From: Acidobacteriota bacterium
Lineage (GTDB): Bacteria > Acidobacteriota > Vicinamibacteria > Vicinamibacterales > UBA823
Reading direction: 5' to 3'
Length of the DNA stretch: 64,000 bases
NCBI GenBank assembly: GCA_002730525.1
Contig: PCAK01000032.1
Location: 1 to 64,000, forward strand
Positions 16,559-25,999 of this stretch are shown one piece after another. Every line of letters starts with the position of its first letter. Within the stretch, counting starts at the first letter, position 1. The position numbers and the translations under genes are program-made. The notes beneath the pieces are model-generated. The model searched no databases. It worked only from the letters and a program-made list of their open reading frames with translations, and was not told where the DNA came from.

Positions 16559-18970
16559 CTATTCCTCTCGGAGCGCGATGATCGGGTCGATCTCGGTCGC
16601 GCGGCGCGCGGGCACGATCGACGCCGCCAGGGCCGCGGCGCTCAAGATCACCGACACCCCCACGAACACGACCGGGTCGAGCGGGCTCACCTCGTAGAGC
16701 AGCAACACCATCGAGCGTGTCATCACCGTCGCGGCGACCAGCCCCACGCCGATGCCCAGGCCGACGAGGCCCATGCTGTTCACGACGACCAGCCGGCGGG
16801 CGTCGCTCGATTCCGCACCCAGCGCCATGCGCAGCCCGAGTTCCTTGGTCCGGCGGCTGACCGAGTAGGAGATGACGCCGTAGATGCCGAGTGTGGCGAG
16901 CAGCAGCGCCGTGGCGGCGAAGATCGCCATCAGGACCATGCTCAGCCGCGGCAGCGACACCGCACGTGCCAGCACCTGTCGCATCGTGCTCAGGTCGTAG
17001 ATGGGCTGGCCAGGGTCGACTGCCCAGACCTCACGCCGAATTGTGCTCGCGAACTGTAGCGGATCGGTCTCGGTCCGGAGCACGAGCGCCATGCCGTTGA
17101 GCGTGGTCTGGCGGAACGGTAGGAAGATCTCCGGCCGGGGCTCGCTGTCGAGGCCGTAGTGCTTCAAATCGCCGACGACGCCCACGACCTCGCTGCGACC
17201 GTGCGGGTTCACGAGCACCTTGCCGAGCGGGTCCTCGTCGGGAAAGTACCGCGTCGCCATGGTCTCGTTGATGATGGCCACATGCGGCGCCTCGGCGAGG
17301 TCGCGCTCGTCGAACAGCCGTCCGCTCAGGAGCGGCACTTGCATCGTCGAGAAGTAGCCCGGCGTGGCGATCCGCACATCTGACTGCGGCTCTTCGCCAT
17401 TGGCCGGCTCCGGGCGGCCGTCCACGGTGAACGGCAACGCGAATTCGGTTCCGACCGGATGCATCGGCAGTGCCGAGGCGGCGGACGCCGAGCGGACGCC
17501 TGGCACCGCGCGGAGGCGATCGATCACGCGCTCGAAGAACGTGGCGACCTCGTGCCGCTCCTGGTACTTCGTCTGCGGGAGATAGATCTGCGCCGCGATG
17601 ACGTTGTTGGGCTCGAAGCCCGGAGACACCTGGATCAAGCGGTTGAAGCTCCGGATCATCAGGCCGGCGCCGACGAGTAGCATCAGCGCCATCGCCACCT
17701 CGACGACGACGAGGCCGTTCAAGACGCGCCGAGCCGTGGGACTGCCGGTCGAGCCCGAGGCCTCGTTGAGGGTGCTGTGCAGCCGCGCACGCGATGCCTG
17801 GACCGCCGGCAGCAACCCGAAGGCGACGGCGACCGCCACCGAGATCGCGAGCGCGAAGAGCAGCACGCCACCGTCGAGGCCGATCTGCTCCATGCGCGGC
17901 AGGCTGCCCTCGGGCAGCAGTGGGAGTAGTCGCATGCTCACGAAAGCCAGGAGCAGCCCAAGACCGCCGCCGGCGAGCGCGAGTACCAGGCTCTCCGCCA
18001 GAATCGGGCGGGCCAGTTGCCAGCGGCCCGCACCGAGCGCGGCCCGCACCGCGATCTCCTTCTTGCGGCCCGAGAGACGCGCCAGCATCAGATTGGCGAC
18101 GTTCGCGCAGACGATGAGGAGCAGGAAGCCGACCGCGCCGGTCAGCATCAGCAGCGCGGGTCGCGCTACCTCGACGAGCTGTTCGTGCGCCGCGATCACC
18201 TCGGCGCTCCAGCCAGCGTTGCTGTCGGCGTACTCGGTGGCGATGCGATCGGCGATGACGCGCATCTCCTCCTGCGTCTGCGCTGCGGTCGTGTCGGCGG
18301 TCATCCGGCCGATGACGGTCAGCGACCGCGCCCGTCGCGACCGGCCGTGCATGTCATTCGGATCGAAGGACAGCGGCGTCCAGATCTGCGCGTTGCCGGC
18401 GGGCGGAAACTCGAAATCGGGCGCCATCACGCCCACGATCGTGTAGGGCTCGGCATCGAGCTCCATCGTCTCGCCGAGCACGTCGGGGCGCCCAGCGAAA
18501 TGCCGTTCCCAGAACCGGTGGCTCAGGACGACGACGTGATCCTGGCCGGGCGTTGACTCCTCGCTCGCGAAGGTCCGACCGAGACGTGCCTCGGCGCGCA
18601 GAACCTCGAACAGTGACGGGCGAACCTTCAGGCTGGGAACGTCGAGTGGTTCCTCGCTCGCCGAGAAGGTGTAGTCCTCGTGGCGATACGCAGCCATCGC
18701 CTCGACGTTGCTCGCCTGCTCCTGCCAGTCGCCGTAGGTCGGTATTGAGACCTCTTCGAGGGTGCCGTCCGGGTTGACCTCCCACAGCACCACCAGCCGA
18801 TCGGCGTCGTCGTAGGGCAGCGGGTTCAGCAGGACCGCCTTGGTGACGCTGAAGATCACCGTGTTGGCCCCGATGCCGAGCGTCAGGGTCAGGATTGCGA
18901 CGATGCTGAAGGTCGGCTGATGGGTCAGTGCCCGGGTGGCGTAGCGGAGTTCGGTCAAGAAGCTGCGCAT
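16559..18970 (-). CDS. ADOP-family ABC transporter permease
   Basis: An 803-residue membrane protein of the acidobacterial duplicated orphan permease (ADOP) type, related to MacB and FtsX. It begins MRSFLTELRYATRALTHQPTFSI with a first helix at about residues 20-45. The order is then a periplasmic MacB-type domain, three helices with the FtsX motif (residues 270-400), a second periplasmic MacB domain, and three C-terminal helices with the motif VISYSVSRRTKELGLRMALGA and the final ALREE. Family members normally have no adjacent ATPase and may recruit one in trans, which is the case here. They are often preceded by a PadR regulator; none is visible upstream (18971-19627), where the sequence is degraded instead. 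Confidence 0.93.
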   Translation of the reverse strand: MRSFLTELRYATRALTHQPTFSIVAILTLTLGIGANTVIFSVTKAVLLNPLPYDDADRLVVLWEVNPDGTLEEVSIPTYGDWQEQASNVEAMAAYRHEDYTFSASEEPLDVPSLKVRPSLFEVLRAEARLGRTFASEESTPGQDHVVVLSHRFWERHFAGRPDVLGETMELDAEPYTIVGVMAPDFEFPPAGNAQIWTPLSFDPNDMHGRSRRARSLTVIGRMTADTTAAQTQEEMRVIADRIATEYADSNAGWSAEVIAAHEQLVEVARPALLMLTGAVGFLLLIVCANVANLMLARLSGRKKEIAVRAALGAGRWQLARPILAESLVLALAGGGLGLLLAFVSMRLLPLLPEGSLPRMEQIGLDGGVLLFALAISVAVAVAFGLLPAVQASRARLHSTLNEASGSTGSPTARRVLNGLVVVEVAMALMLLVGAGLMIRSFNRLIQVSPGFEPNNVIAAQIYLPQTKYQERHEVATFFERVIDRLRAVPGVRSASAASALPMHPVGTEFALPFTVDGRPEPANGEEPQSDVRIATPGYFSTMQVPLLSGRLFDERDLAEAPHVAIINETMATRYFPDEDPLGKVLVNPHGRSEVVGVVGDLKHYGLDSEPRPEIFLPFRQTTLNGMALVLRTETDPLQFASTIRREVWAVDPGQPIYDLSTMRQVLARAVSLPRLSMVLMAIFAATALLLATLGIYGVISYSVSRRTKELGLRMALGAESSDARRLVVVNSMGLVGLGIGVGLVAATVMTRSMVLLLYEVSPLDPVVFVGVSVILSAAALAASIVPARRATEIDPIIALREE

Positions 18971-19627
18971 GCGACTCCTGCTGCTCGCGACACACCCCGA
19001 GGATGTGGAGCGCGCCGAGCAATCTGTCTTCGTCTAGGGGCGGTGGATCGCCAGCCAGGATACCACGCGGAGGGCCGTTCTCCGGCCTCATTCCTCGGGC
19101 ATGGCCGCCGACAGGCGCACCAGCGTGACGGCCAGATGCTCGGCTTCGAACTCGGTCCGAACCTACCGCGTCATGTCCATGTGCAGGTCGATCGGCGGCG
19201 AGACGCCGACGGTCAGGACAGCGCGCTTCTCGCCGAACTCCGGGTGGGAGAAGAGGATTTGCCGGGAGCCGACCGGAACCGGCACCGCGTCGAGCGGCGT
19301 CCGCCCGACGGGCTCGCCGTCGATCGACACCTCAGCCCACGGTTCGGCGCGGAGGGTCACCCGCCCTGGCGGAAGGTCGATCGTTCGGGCCACGACCCCA
19401 CCGGGCTCGACGTCCAGCACGTGGTGTTGCCTGACGCCGAGGAGTTCGCTGACCACCTCGACCGTGTGCGAGCCGGACGGCACCATGAACCGGCCGTCCT
19501 CGGTCTTCGAGGCGACTCATGTCCTGCCCTTTACTCTGCGAGAGAGCGCTCGGCCATCGCTCGAACCATCACTGGTGCGGCAGCGGACTGTTGCCGTTTT
19601 ACGGTCTCGGAGCGGGGGAAAGTGTAT
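18971..19627. other. Gap upstream of the ADOP permease
   Basis: Apart from the PEGA fragment (19163-19516), this gap holds no supported gene. Just downstream of the fragment a 24-codon frame ends at 19088 (EFEAEHLAVTLVRLSAAMPEE), which may be another gene tail. The left part has no readable PadR-type regulator. Confidence 0.5.
19163..19516 (-). pseudogene. PEGA-type domain fragment, 5' truncated
   Basis: The frame opens directly after an in-frame TGA and runs to TAG at 19163, encoding about 117 residues. The sequence matches the tail of acidobacterial proteins, often Ser/Thr kinases or sensor proteins, that end in PEGA domains: MVPSGSHTVEVVSE, VTLRAEPWAEVSIDGEPVGRTPLDAVPVPVG and HPEFGEKRAVLTVGVSP. 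PEGA domains are small surface-located beta modules. The N-terminal part is absent and the upstream sequence is unrelated, so this is a fragment left by a deletion or an insertion. An isolated start at ATG 19486 could still make a short product. Confidence 0.6.
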
Positions 19628-20188
19628 TCACCGTGCGCCCCGTGGTCGATAGGCTCTGGCGCTGAGCAGACCCTTCCGACGCAGCGCACTCTTAGCTGCT
19701 CGAACAGACGGAAATATCCCCAGAACCTGTCGTCGGACACCCTCCCAAGAGCAGCCTTCCCGAATCTCCGTCCAATAGGCTTTTCGTCCGTTCGAACTGG
19801 GAACCGGCACGATCACGTAGGCCGCGCCTTCAACGTCTTCAGCGAAGTAGACGGCCAGCTTGCGTCTTGTGTATTGAAGCTTCTCCTCCGGAGAGAACGC
19901 CCCGCCAGTCGCAAGAGCCTTTAGGCGCTTCGCCGAGACTACTCCTTCGAGCGGCCACAGTTCGTCGTAGGCTTCGAAGAACGTCTTTAAGTCCGCTAAT
20001 GGCACGAACCCCCCGGAATCGATCTCATAGGGAAGCTTCGCCTCCTGGGCCTGGGGATCACCTACCGCAGCCGTAAATTGAGCCACGAGGCGGCGCGCGT
20101 TTGAAGCCCGAGAGAGCACTGCCGCTACGACATCATCCTGACTCGGTCGGATGGTGTGTTTGATGTGGCGCACCAACAGCGGCAGCAC
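19628..20188 (-). CDS. Orphan hypothetical protein, AT-richer than neighbours
   Basis: A 186-residue protein that I do not recognise. It has no signal peptide or membrane helix. It starts at a GTG without a clear ribosome binding site, and the frame stays open upstream to about 20230 without another start codon. The mature sequence mixes charged helices (EEKLQYTRRKLAVYFAEDVEG) with a strand-like segment (AYVIVPVPSSNGRKAYWTE) and ends in a basic tail (AKSALRRKGLLSARAYRPRGAR). The DNA is clearly AT-richer than the genes around it, which suggests transfer from another source. It is next to the truncated PEGA fragment, so this segment may be a small insertion. Confidence 0.55.
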   Translation of the reverse strand: MLPLLVRHIKHTIRPSQDDVVAAVLSRASNARRLVAQFTAAVGDPQAQEAKLPYEIDSGGFVPLADLKTFFEAYDELWPLEGVVSAKRLKALATGGAFSPEEKLQYTRRKLAVYFAEDVEGAAYVIVPVPSSNGRKAYWTEIREGCSWEGVRRQVLGIFPSVRAAKSALRRKGLLSARAYRPRGAR

Positions 20189-20418
20189 GACGTCACACCG
20201 AGCGTGCTGCAGGCTCGGAGTGGTATGAGAGGGAACACTGAATTATAGCCGGCGCTTAGGCCATCACCTAGCCTGACCATAGTACGAGGAGGAACTAGTC
20301 GGCGGTGCCAGATGGGCTGTTTCTCCCCCGGGCCGGCGGTGGCGGCCAGCTCCTGAAACTGCGCACGAGTTCGGGCGCCTTCCGGATCGAGGAGTGGCCA
20401 GCGCCTCGACCGGCGGGT

Positions 20419-20913
20419 CTACAAAGACAGCGACGGGGCGTGCCAGGCGCCGAGCAGCCGGCGAAGCAGCGCGAGCTGTCCGAGATGGTAAGCATTGTGG
20501 TCGGCCACTACGAGAGCCTCCCGCAGAACGGTCTGTCCCGTCCCATGTGGAATTCTCGCCGACAGGTCGGTTCCGGGATCGCTGACGAGCTGCTGCATCC
20601 GTTCGCGGTCTTCCGTGAAGCGGGAGATGCTTCCGGCCCACGCCGCGTCATCGGGCGCCGGGCCGTCCGGCGGCCAGTAGTCGTCAGGGAATCGAAGCTC
20701 GACGTAGTCGGGCTTCACGCAGAAGTCGAGGATGTCGCGCTGCGCAATCCGCAGGTGCTCGATCAGCTGCCAGGCCGAGTGCGGCGCGCCGGCGGGTCGC
20801 CGGGTCCGCCCGTCGGCGGGCCAGTCGTCGATGACCGCCTCGAACGTGAGGTGGGCGCCCTTCCCGGACAGTAGCGCGAGGAGGTGCGCGCGAAGGCCGG
20901 CGTCAGTCGTCAT
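20419..20913 (-). CDS. DinB-family protein
   Basis: A 164-residue four-helix-bundle protein of the DinB superfamily (DinB_2 type). Metal-ligand histidines are visible in the expected places: the first in [16 protein letters not shown], and a pair in [13 protein letters not shown]. The tryptophan-rich DDYWPPDG and DAAWAGS segments also fit. DinB proteins bind a divalent metal and some act as thiol transferases or glutathione/bacillithiol-dependent enzymes; the substrate is unknown. It lies downstream of the SDR gene on the same strand, separated by 27 bases. Confidence 0.88.
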   Translation of the reverse strand: MTTDAGLRAHLLALLSGKGAHLTFEAVIDDWPADGRTRRPAGAPHSAWQLIEHLRIAQRDILDFCVKPDYVELRFPDDYWPPDGPAPDDAAWAGSISRFTEDRERMQQLVSDPGTDLSARIPHGTGQTVLREALVVADHNAYHLGQLALLRRLLGAWHAPSLSL

Positions 20914-20940
20914 GGCTCTCGCTCCTCATTCCCATCGGCC

Positions 20941-21723
20941 TCACTCCATGCCCGGTGGTGTGAAGCGCCCGTCGGCGGCGGTCCAGCCGCCGTCGACGAA
21001 GAGCACCGTGCCGGTCACGTAGCTTGCGGCATCCGAGGCCAGGAAGATCACCGGCCCGGCCATCTCGTCGGGCGATGCCCAGCGGCCCAGCACGCTCTTC
21101 GACGCGTAGGCGTCGTACCACTCGCGCTGGGCCTTGATCGGCGCGGTCAGCGGTGTTTCCACGATGCCCGGGGCGACCGCGTTGACGCGGACCCCCGAGG
21201 CCCCCAGTTCGGCGGCGGCCGCGCGCGCGAGCTGTACGAGCCCGGCCTTCGTGGCGGCGTAGACCGACTGACCGGGCTCGACGACCTGAGAGCGGATCGA
21301 TGAGAACAGGACGATACTCCCACCCCCGCTCGCGACCATTGGCCGGGCGACGGCGCGCAGCACATTGAAGTTGCCCTTCAGGTTCAGACCGACCACGGCG
21401 TCGAACTCATCGGGCGTGTAGTCCAGCAACCGCTTGCGTACGTTGATGCTCGGGGTGGAGACAGCGATGTCGACGCGCCCGTGGGCCGCGACGATGGTGG
21501 CGACGGCGGCGTCGACCGCGGCCGGATCGGTGATGTCGACCGCGGCCGATTCAGCCGTCAACCCTTCGCCGCGCGCCGTTTGCGCGACGCGCGCCGCGCC
21601 CTCGCTGTTGACGTCGAGACAGTGCACCGCCGCGCCGTGCCGCGCGCAGCCGAGTGCGACCGCTTCGCCGATTCCCGACGCGGCGCCGATGATGGCGGCG
21701 ACCTTGCCCTCGAGTCCGAACAT
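20941..21723 (-). CDS. Short-chain dehydrogenase/reductase
   Basis: A 260-residue classical SDR. The NAD(P)-binding motif is GAASGIGEA near the N-terminus; a D in HCLDVN suggests NAD preference. Catalytic Ser is in VLFSSIRSQ, and the YxxxK pair is in SVYAATKAG. The C-terminus TVLFVDGGWTA is typical. The ATG at 21723 has a GAGGAAGG site just upstream. A longer reading from 21768 would overlap the symporter and is rejected. It follows the symporter by 14 bases in the same direction, so the two are co-transcribed with the upstream peptidase. The substrate is unknown. Confidence 0.92.
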   Translation of the reverse strand: MFGLEGKVAAIIGAASGIGEAVALGCARHGAAVHCLDVNSEGAARVAQTARGEGLTAESAAVDITDPAAVDAAVATIVAAHGRVDIAVSTPSINVRKRLLDYTPDEFDAVVGLNLKGNFNVLRAVARPMVASGGGSIVLFSSIRSQVVEPGQSVYAATKAGLVQLARAAAAELGASGVRVNAVAPGIVETPLTAPIKAQREWYDAYASKSVLGRWASPDEMAGPVIFLASDAASYVTGTVLFVDGGWTAADGRFTPPGME

Positions 21724-21737
21724 GCGCCTTCCTCGTG

Positions 21738-23141
21738 TCACGTGCCACTCCTTCTCTGTTCGGTCCACGTCCGGGCGGCGCCGACCACCGCCGCGGTCAC
21801 CACCGAGACGACGAGCCCCACCAGTGCGGGCGTGATGACGCTGGTTGATGTCGCCTCCGCGCGCAGCGAGGTCACCAGGAGGGCGCCCACGCCGGTCACG
21901 ATGGCGGCCAGGACTTCCGGTGTGCGGATGCGTGGCAGATAGAGCCCGGCCATCAGCGGCACGAAGAGACTAACGCTGAGCAGCGTATAGAAGATGCTCA
22001 TCGCGTCGACGATCGATTCCGAGACGATGGCTAGCGCGACTCCCAGGCCACCGCCGATGGCTGCGGCCCATCGGGCCACCCGCAGCACCGACGCATCGTC
22101 GGCGTTGGGCGAGAGGTGCCGGCGGTACAGATCCTGGCTGAGCGAGGTGGCGAGCATGAACAGGATCGCGTCGGCCGAACTGACCTCGGCCGAGAACAGC
22201 GCGGCGAGGCCGAGGCTGCCCACGACGGGCGGAACCGACGCCATGAGCAACGTGGGCAGGGCCAGGCCGGGGTTGTCGAGGCCGGGATGCGCCGACCGGG
22301 CCACGGCGCCCAGCAGCGGCGGGACGCACGCGAAGAGCAGGAGGACCACGGCGTTCGCGCCCACGCCGATGCGGACCGCGCGGTCGTCGGCGGCGCTGTA
22401 CACCTTCTGGAGCAATCCCGGCGACACGATGAACGCCGGCACCATCATCGGGACGAGAATCCATCCGCTCCCGGGGCCGCGCCAGACGTTCCACTGGTCG
22501 GCGTCGCCCGCCGCGGTGACGACGTCCCAGCCGCCGACCGCGTCGATCGAGAGCGGAAGCGCCAGCGCGAAGCCGGCCAGCAGGACGACCAACTGAATGA
22601 GGTTGACGCGGGCGGTCGCCGCGATGCCGCCCGCCGAGAAGTAGATCGTCATGACGATGCCGCCAATGAGGCAGCCGGCGGCCTTGGGCAGGCCGATGGC
22701 CGCGTTCAGCACGAACGCCAGAGCCATGAGCTGTGCCGCCAGGATGGCGAGCGTGCCGACCCAGAGCAGCATCGTGATGAGGACGCGGACCTCCGGGCTG
22801 TAGCGCAACTCCAGATAATCGCCGACCGTCCGGAGGTCTTCGCGGGCGGCGATCGCCCTGATGCGGGGACCGATCCAGAATGCCAATGCGATCGACCCGA
22901 GGCCGGCCGACCCGACCCACCACCAGGCGCTGAGGCCGGCAGTGTAGCCGAGGCCCGCGGCGCCGACGGTCGATCCGGCGCCGATGTTGGCGGCGAGCAT
23001 CGTCGAGAAGAGCAGGCCCGGCCCGAGCCTCCGGCCGGCCACGAAGAAGTCGCGCGTGCCGTGGACACGCCGGGCGTACCACAGCCCGGCGCCGACCAGG
23101 CCGGCCGCGTAGACGAGCAGCAGCGTGAGATGGGAATTCAC
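21738..23141 (-). CDS. Sodium:solute symporter (SSS family)
   Basis: A 467-residue integral membrane protein of the solute:sodium symporter family, with about 13 predicted helices. Sequence marks include DFFVAGRRLGPGLLFSTMLA, where the family has the first sodium-site helix, GAGSTVGAAGLGYTAGLSAWWW, and LFSAEVSSADAILFMLATSL. The start is a GTG at 23141 whose GTGA overlaps the stop of the peptidase gene, so the two are translationally coupled. Substrates in this family include sugars, amino acids, carboxylates and peptides. Because the gene is coupled to a DmpA-type aminopeptidase, amino acids or small peptide products are the most likely cargo; this is inference. Confidence 0.9.
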   Translation of the reverse strand: MNSHLTLLLVYAAGLVGAGLWYARRVHGTRDFFVAGRRLGPGLLFSTMLAANIGAGSTVGAAGLGYTAGLSAWWWVGSAGLGSIALAFWIGPRIRAIAAREDLRTVGDYLELRYSPEVRVLITMLLWVGTLAILAAQLMALAFVLNAAIGLPKAAGCLIGGIVMTIYFSAGGIAATARVNLIQLVVLLAGFALALPLSIDAVGGWDVVTAAGDADQWNVWRGPGSGWILVPMMVPAFIVSPGLLQKVYSAADDRAVRIGVGANAVVLLLFACVPPLLGAVARSAHPGLDNPGLALPTLLMASVPPVVGSLGLAALFSAEVSSADAILFMLATSLSQDLYRRHLSPNADDASVLRVARWAAAIGGGLGVALAIVSESIVDAMSIFYTLLSVSLFVPLMAGLYLPRIRTPEVLAAIVTGVGALLVTSLRAEATSTSVITPALVGLVVSVVTAAVVGAARTWTEQRRSGT

Positions 23142-24205
23142 GGGCGCGCGCCGTCGAGGTCGCGCGCCGCGGGATAGCCCGCGAGTCCGGTGGCCTGCCG
23201 GGCCGCCCGGACGATCGCTTCGGCCATGACCTCGGCCGCCAGTGCGCCGATGGACCCGACGTTGGCGGTGCCGTCCCACGCGCCGGTGCCCAGGGCGAAG
23301 ATCGTGTCGCCGTCGCCGGGCGTATGGACCGGCACGATGGCGCGGGCGTACCCGTCATGGGCCATCTGGGCGATCTTCGTCGCTTCGGACTTCGTGAGCG
23401 CGGCGTTGGTGGCAACGACGCCGATGGTCGTGTTCTCGACCGGTCGCGACGTCACCTCCCCCGAGCGCAGCAGGCGGCGCGCGTCGGCGAGCCCCAGACC
23501 GTCCTCGGTCCGGACACCCGCGACGACCGCGCCGGTCGCGGGGTCGATGACGTCGCCGACAGCGTTCACCGCGACCAGTGCAGCGACGACGAGGCCGGTC
23601 TCCAGGCGGATCGATGCGGTCCCGATACCGCCCTTCATCGCGCGGGCCGAGCCCCGTAGCTTGCCGATCGTGGCGCCGGCTCCGGCGCCCACGCTGCCCT
23701 CGACGACGGTCCCCGTCGACGCGGCCATGGCCGCGCGATAGCCGCAGTCGGCCGTCGGACGGATTTCCGGGGCGCCGCCGACGCTGAGATCGAACAGGAT
23801 TGCCGCCGGGACGATCGGCACCGGCGCCAGCCGGGTCGGATAGCCGATGCCGCGCTCCTCGAGGTACCGGACGACGCCGCTGGCCGCATCGAGCCCGAAC
23901 GCGCTACCGCCCGACAGGACGATGCCGTGCACCACGGCGACGGTGTTCACCGGGTCGAGCAGCGCGATCTCGCGACTGCCGGGTGCCCCGCCGCGCACGT
24001 CCACGCCTCCGACCGCGCCGCCCTCGGTCAGGACGACGGTGCACCCGGTGGGGCGCTCGGCCAGCGTGTGGTGTCCGACGCGCACGCCCTCCACGGCCGT
24101 CAGGCCTCGCGGCGCACGCTCGGATTGCGCGCGGATCCCCGGGGCGCCCGCGACGCCGAGGACGACCGCGAGAACGGGCACACCGATCCGGATCGGAGAA
24201 GTCAT
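23138..24205 (-). CDS. P1-family (DmpA/BapA-type) aminopeptidase, secreted
   Basis: A 355-residue Ntn-hydrolase of peptidase family S58 (P1), which includes L-aminopeptidase D-Ala-esterase/amidase DmpA and beta-aminopeptidases. It has a signal peptide ending in IRAQS, so it is periplasmic. The precursor self-cleaves before the nucleophile in the NTTIGVVATNAALTKSEA region. Other blocks are GIVLSGGSAFGLDAASGVVRYLEE, VGAGAGATIGK and GYARAIVPVHTPGDGDTIFALG. The ATG at 24205 gives a proper signal peptide; the longer start at 24262 does not. It heads an operon with the symporter and SDR genes and is divergent from an M20 peptidase. Confidence 0.9.
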   Translation of the reverse strand: MTSPIRIGVPVLAVVLGVAGAPGIRAQSERAPRGLTAVEGVRVGHHTLAERPTGCTVVLTEGGAVGGVDVRGGAPGSREIALLDPVNTVAVVHGIVLSGGSAFGLDAASGVVRYLEERGIGYPTRLAPVPIVPAAILFDLSVGGAPEIRPTADCGYRAAMAASTGTVVEGSVGAGAGATIGKLRGSARAMKGGIGTASIRLETGLVVAALVAVNAVGDVIDPATGAVVAGVRTEDGLGLADARRLLRSGEVTSRPVENTTIGVVATNAALTKSEATKIAQMAHDGYARAIVPVHTPGDGDTIFALGTGAWDGTANVGSIGALAAEVMAEAIVRAARQATGLAGYPAARDLDGARP

Positions 24206-24289
24206 TGGATGGATGATACCCGATGGGTCGCAGCCCCGGGGAACGCCTCGTGGCGCCTCCATCCCGGGCTGCTAGAATGATCGGCGCCC

Positions 24290-25561
24290 GTGCCGACGCC
24301 GCAGCAGCTAGATCGCGTTCTCCGAGAGGTCGATGCGGCCGCCGATCCACTCGTCGAGTTCACCGCGACGCTCGTTCGGATTCCCACCGTCAACCCACCC
24401 GGGGACCACTACGCGGACTGCGCCAGCGTGATCGGCGATCGGTTGACGACGCTCGGCTTCGAGGTCGAACAGATCGAGGCGACCGGACGCCCCGAACACA
24501 CACCGGCACATCCGCGGGTCAATGTGGTCGGCCGCCGGGAGGGCCGTACCGCCCGGCCGCTGCTACACCTCAACGGACACTTCGATGTCGTGCCGGCGGG
24601 TGAGGGCTGGACCGTCGATCCGTTCGCCGGAGTCGTTCGCGACGGCCGTCTCTATGGGCGAGGCAGTGCGGACATGAAGGCGGGGCTGGCCGCGGCGATT
24701 TACGCCGCGGACGCGGTTCGGCGGGCCGGCGTCGATCTGACCGGGACGCTCGAGGTCAGCGGCACCGTCGATGAGGAAAGCGGAGGCATGGCGGGGGTCG
24801 CGTGGCTCGCGGAGCATGGCCGGCTGGCGGCGTCGCGCACCGACTTCGTCATCATTCCGGAGCCGTTCGGTGTCGACCGCATCTGTCTTGGACACCGCGG
24901 TGTCTACTGGTTCGATGTCGTCACCCACGGCCGGACGGCGCACGGCAGCATGCCGTTCCTCGGCGAGAGCGCCATCGATGCGATGAGCCGGGTACTCGAC
25001 GCGGTGCGCGACGAGCTGACGCCGCTGCTGTCCACGCGCGTGACAGCCATGCCCGTCGTCCCGGCCGGTGCCCGCCGCCCGTCGATCAACGTGAACGGCC
25101 TGTTCGGTGGTCAGGGCGACGCGGTCGGGCAGACGCCGTGTGTCGCCGATCGGTGCCTGGCGACGTTCGACCGACGGTTCCTCATTGAAGAGGGGTTCGA
25201 CGCCACGCGGGCGGAGGTGGTGGCGCTGCTGGAACGGGCCGCGGCTCGTGATCCAGGGTTTCAATACGATCTGGTGGACCGGCTCGTCGTCCATCCGGTG
25301 CAGGCCGCGGCGGACGCGCCCCTCGTCACCGCGATCGAGGCGGCCGTCGTCGAGGTGACCGGCGATTCGGCCTCGCGCGTCGCGAGTCCGGGGACCTACG
25401 ACCAGAAGCACGTGGCGCGGCTGGCCGGCGTGGAGCAGTGCGTGGCGTACGGTCCCGGCACCCTGGAACTGGCCCATCAGCCCGACGAGTACTGCGCCGT
25501 CGACGACCTGATCGCCGCCACGAAGGTCATGGCCCTGGCGATCGTGCGACTGGTCGGGTGA
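24290..25561 (+). CDS. M20-family metallopeptidase (ArgE/DapE-type)
   Basis: A 423-residue dinuclear zinc peptidase or deacylase of family M20. The metal-binding motif HFDVVP with its histidine and aspartate, GRGSADMKAG with the bridging aspartate, and DEESGG with the catalytic glutamate pair are all present in the expected order. The dimerisation domain follows (VYWFDVVTHGRTAHGSMPF), and the last ligand is the histidine in LAHQPDEY. It starts at GTG 24290. Family members remove N-acyl groups or cleave short peptides (ArgE, DapE, carboxypeptidase G2). The exact substrate is open, but the neighbouring secreted aminopeptidase suggests peptide or acyl-amino-acid catabolism. It overlaps the next gene by four bases. 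Confidence 0.92.
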   Translation: MPTPQQLDRVLREVDAAADPLVEFTATLVRIPTVNPPGDHYADCASVIGDRLTTLGFEVEQIEATGRPEHTPAHPRVNVVGRREGRTARPLLHLNGHFDVVPAGEGWTVDPFAGVVRDGRLYGRGSADMKAGLAAAIYAADAVRRAGVDLTGTLEVSGTVDEESGGMAGVAWLAEHGRLAASRTDFVIIPEPFGVDRICLGHRGVYWFDVVTHGRTAHGSMPFLGESAIDAMSRVLDAVRDELTPLLSTRVTAMPVVPAGARRPSINVNGLFGGQGDAVGQTPCVADRCLATFDRRFLIEEGFDATRAEVVALLERAAARDPGFQYDLVDRLVVHPVQAAADAPLVTAIEAAVVEVTGDSASRVASPGTYDQKHVARLAGVEQCVAYGPGTLELAHQPDEYCAVDDLIAATKVMALAIVRLVG

Positions 25562-25950
25562 CGATCGAGATGGCGGCCTGGTACGGACCGCTCGCGGATC
25601 TCGTCGTTGCCGCGCACGCGGCGTTCGTGCTCTTCGTCGTCGCCGGCGGCTTGCTCGTGTTCCGCCGTCCGACGATTGCCTGGGTGCACCTGCCGGCGGT
25701 TGCCTGGGGCGTCGGGATCGAGTGGGTCGGTGGCATCTGCCCCCTGACACCCCTGGAGCATTGGCTCCGCGGCCGGGCCGGCGATGTCGGCTACTCGAGC
25801 GACTTCATCCAGCACTACCTGCTGCCGGTTCTCTATCCCGCCGGGCTGACGCGGGAGATCCAGATCGCGCTCGGCGCGGTCGCGCTGGGCGTGAACGTCG
25901 GTCTGTATGCCTGGTGCTGGCGGCGCCGGCGCGCCGGTGCTGTGGGATAA
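25558..25950 (+). CDS. DUF2784 membrane protein
   Basis: A 130-residue membrane protein matching DUF2784. It has four hydrophobic segments: VVAAHAAFVLFVVAGGLLVF, WVHLPAVAWGVGIEWVGGI, a loop with CPLTPLEHWLRGRAG that carries the conserved CPLTPLE signature, and two C-terminal helices after DFIQHYLLPVLYP. GTG 25558 overlaps the stop of the M20 gene (GTGA), giving translational coupling; ATG 25570 is an alternative start. The family function is unknown. Confidence 0.88.
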   Translation: MTIEMAAWYGPLADLVVAAHAAFVLFVVAGGLLVFRRPTIAWVHLPAVAWGVGIEWVGGICPLTPLEHWLRGRAGDVGYSSDFIQHYLLPVLYPAGLTREIQIALGAVALGVNVGLYAWCWRRRRAGAVG

Positions 25951-25999
25951 TGAAGGGTCCGTCGGCGGACAGTCCGAAACATTCCCGCCCGGCCCGCGT

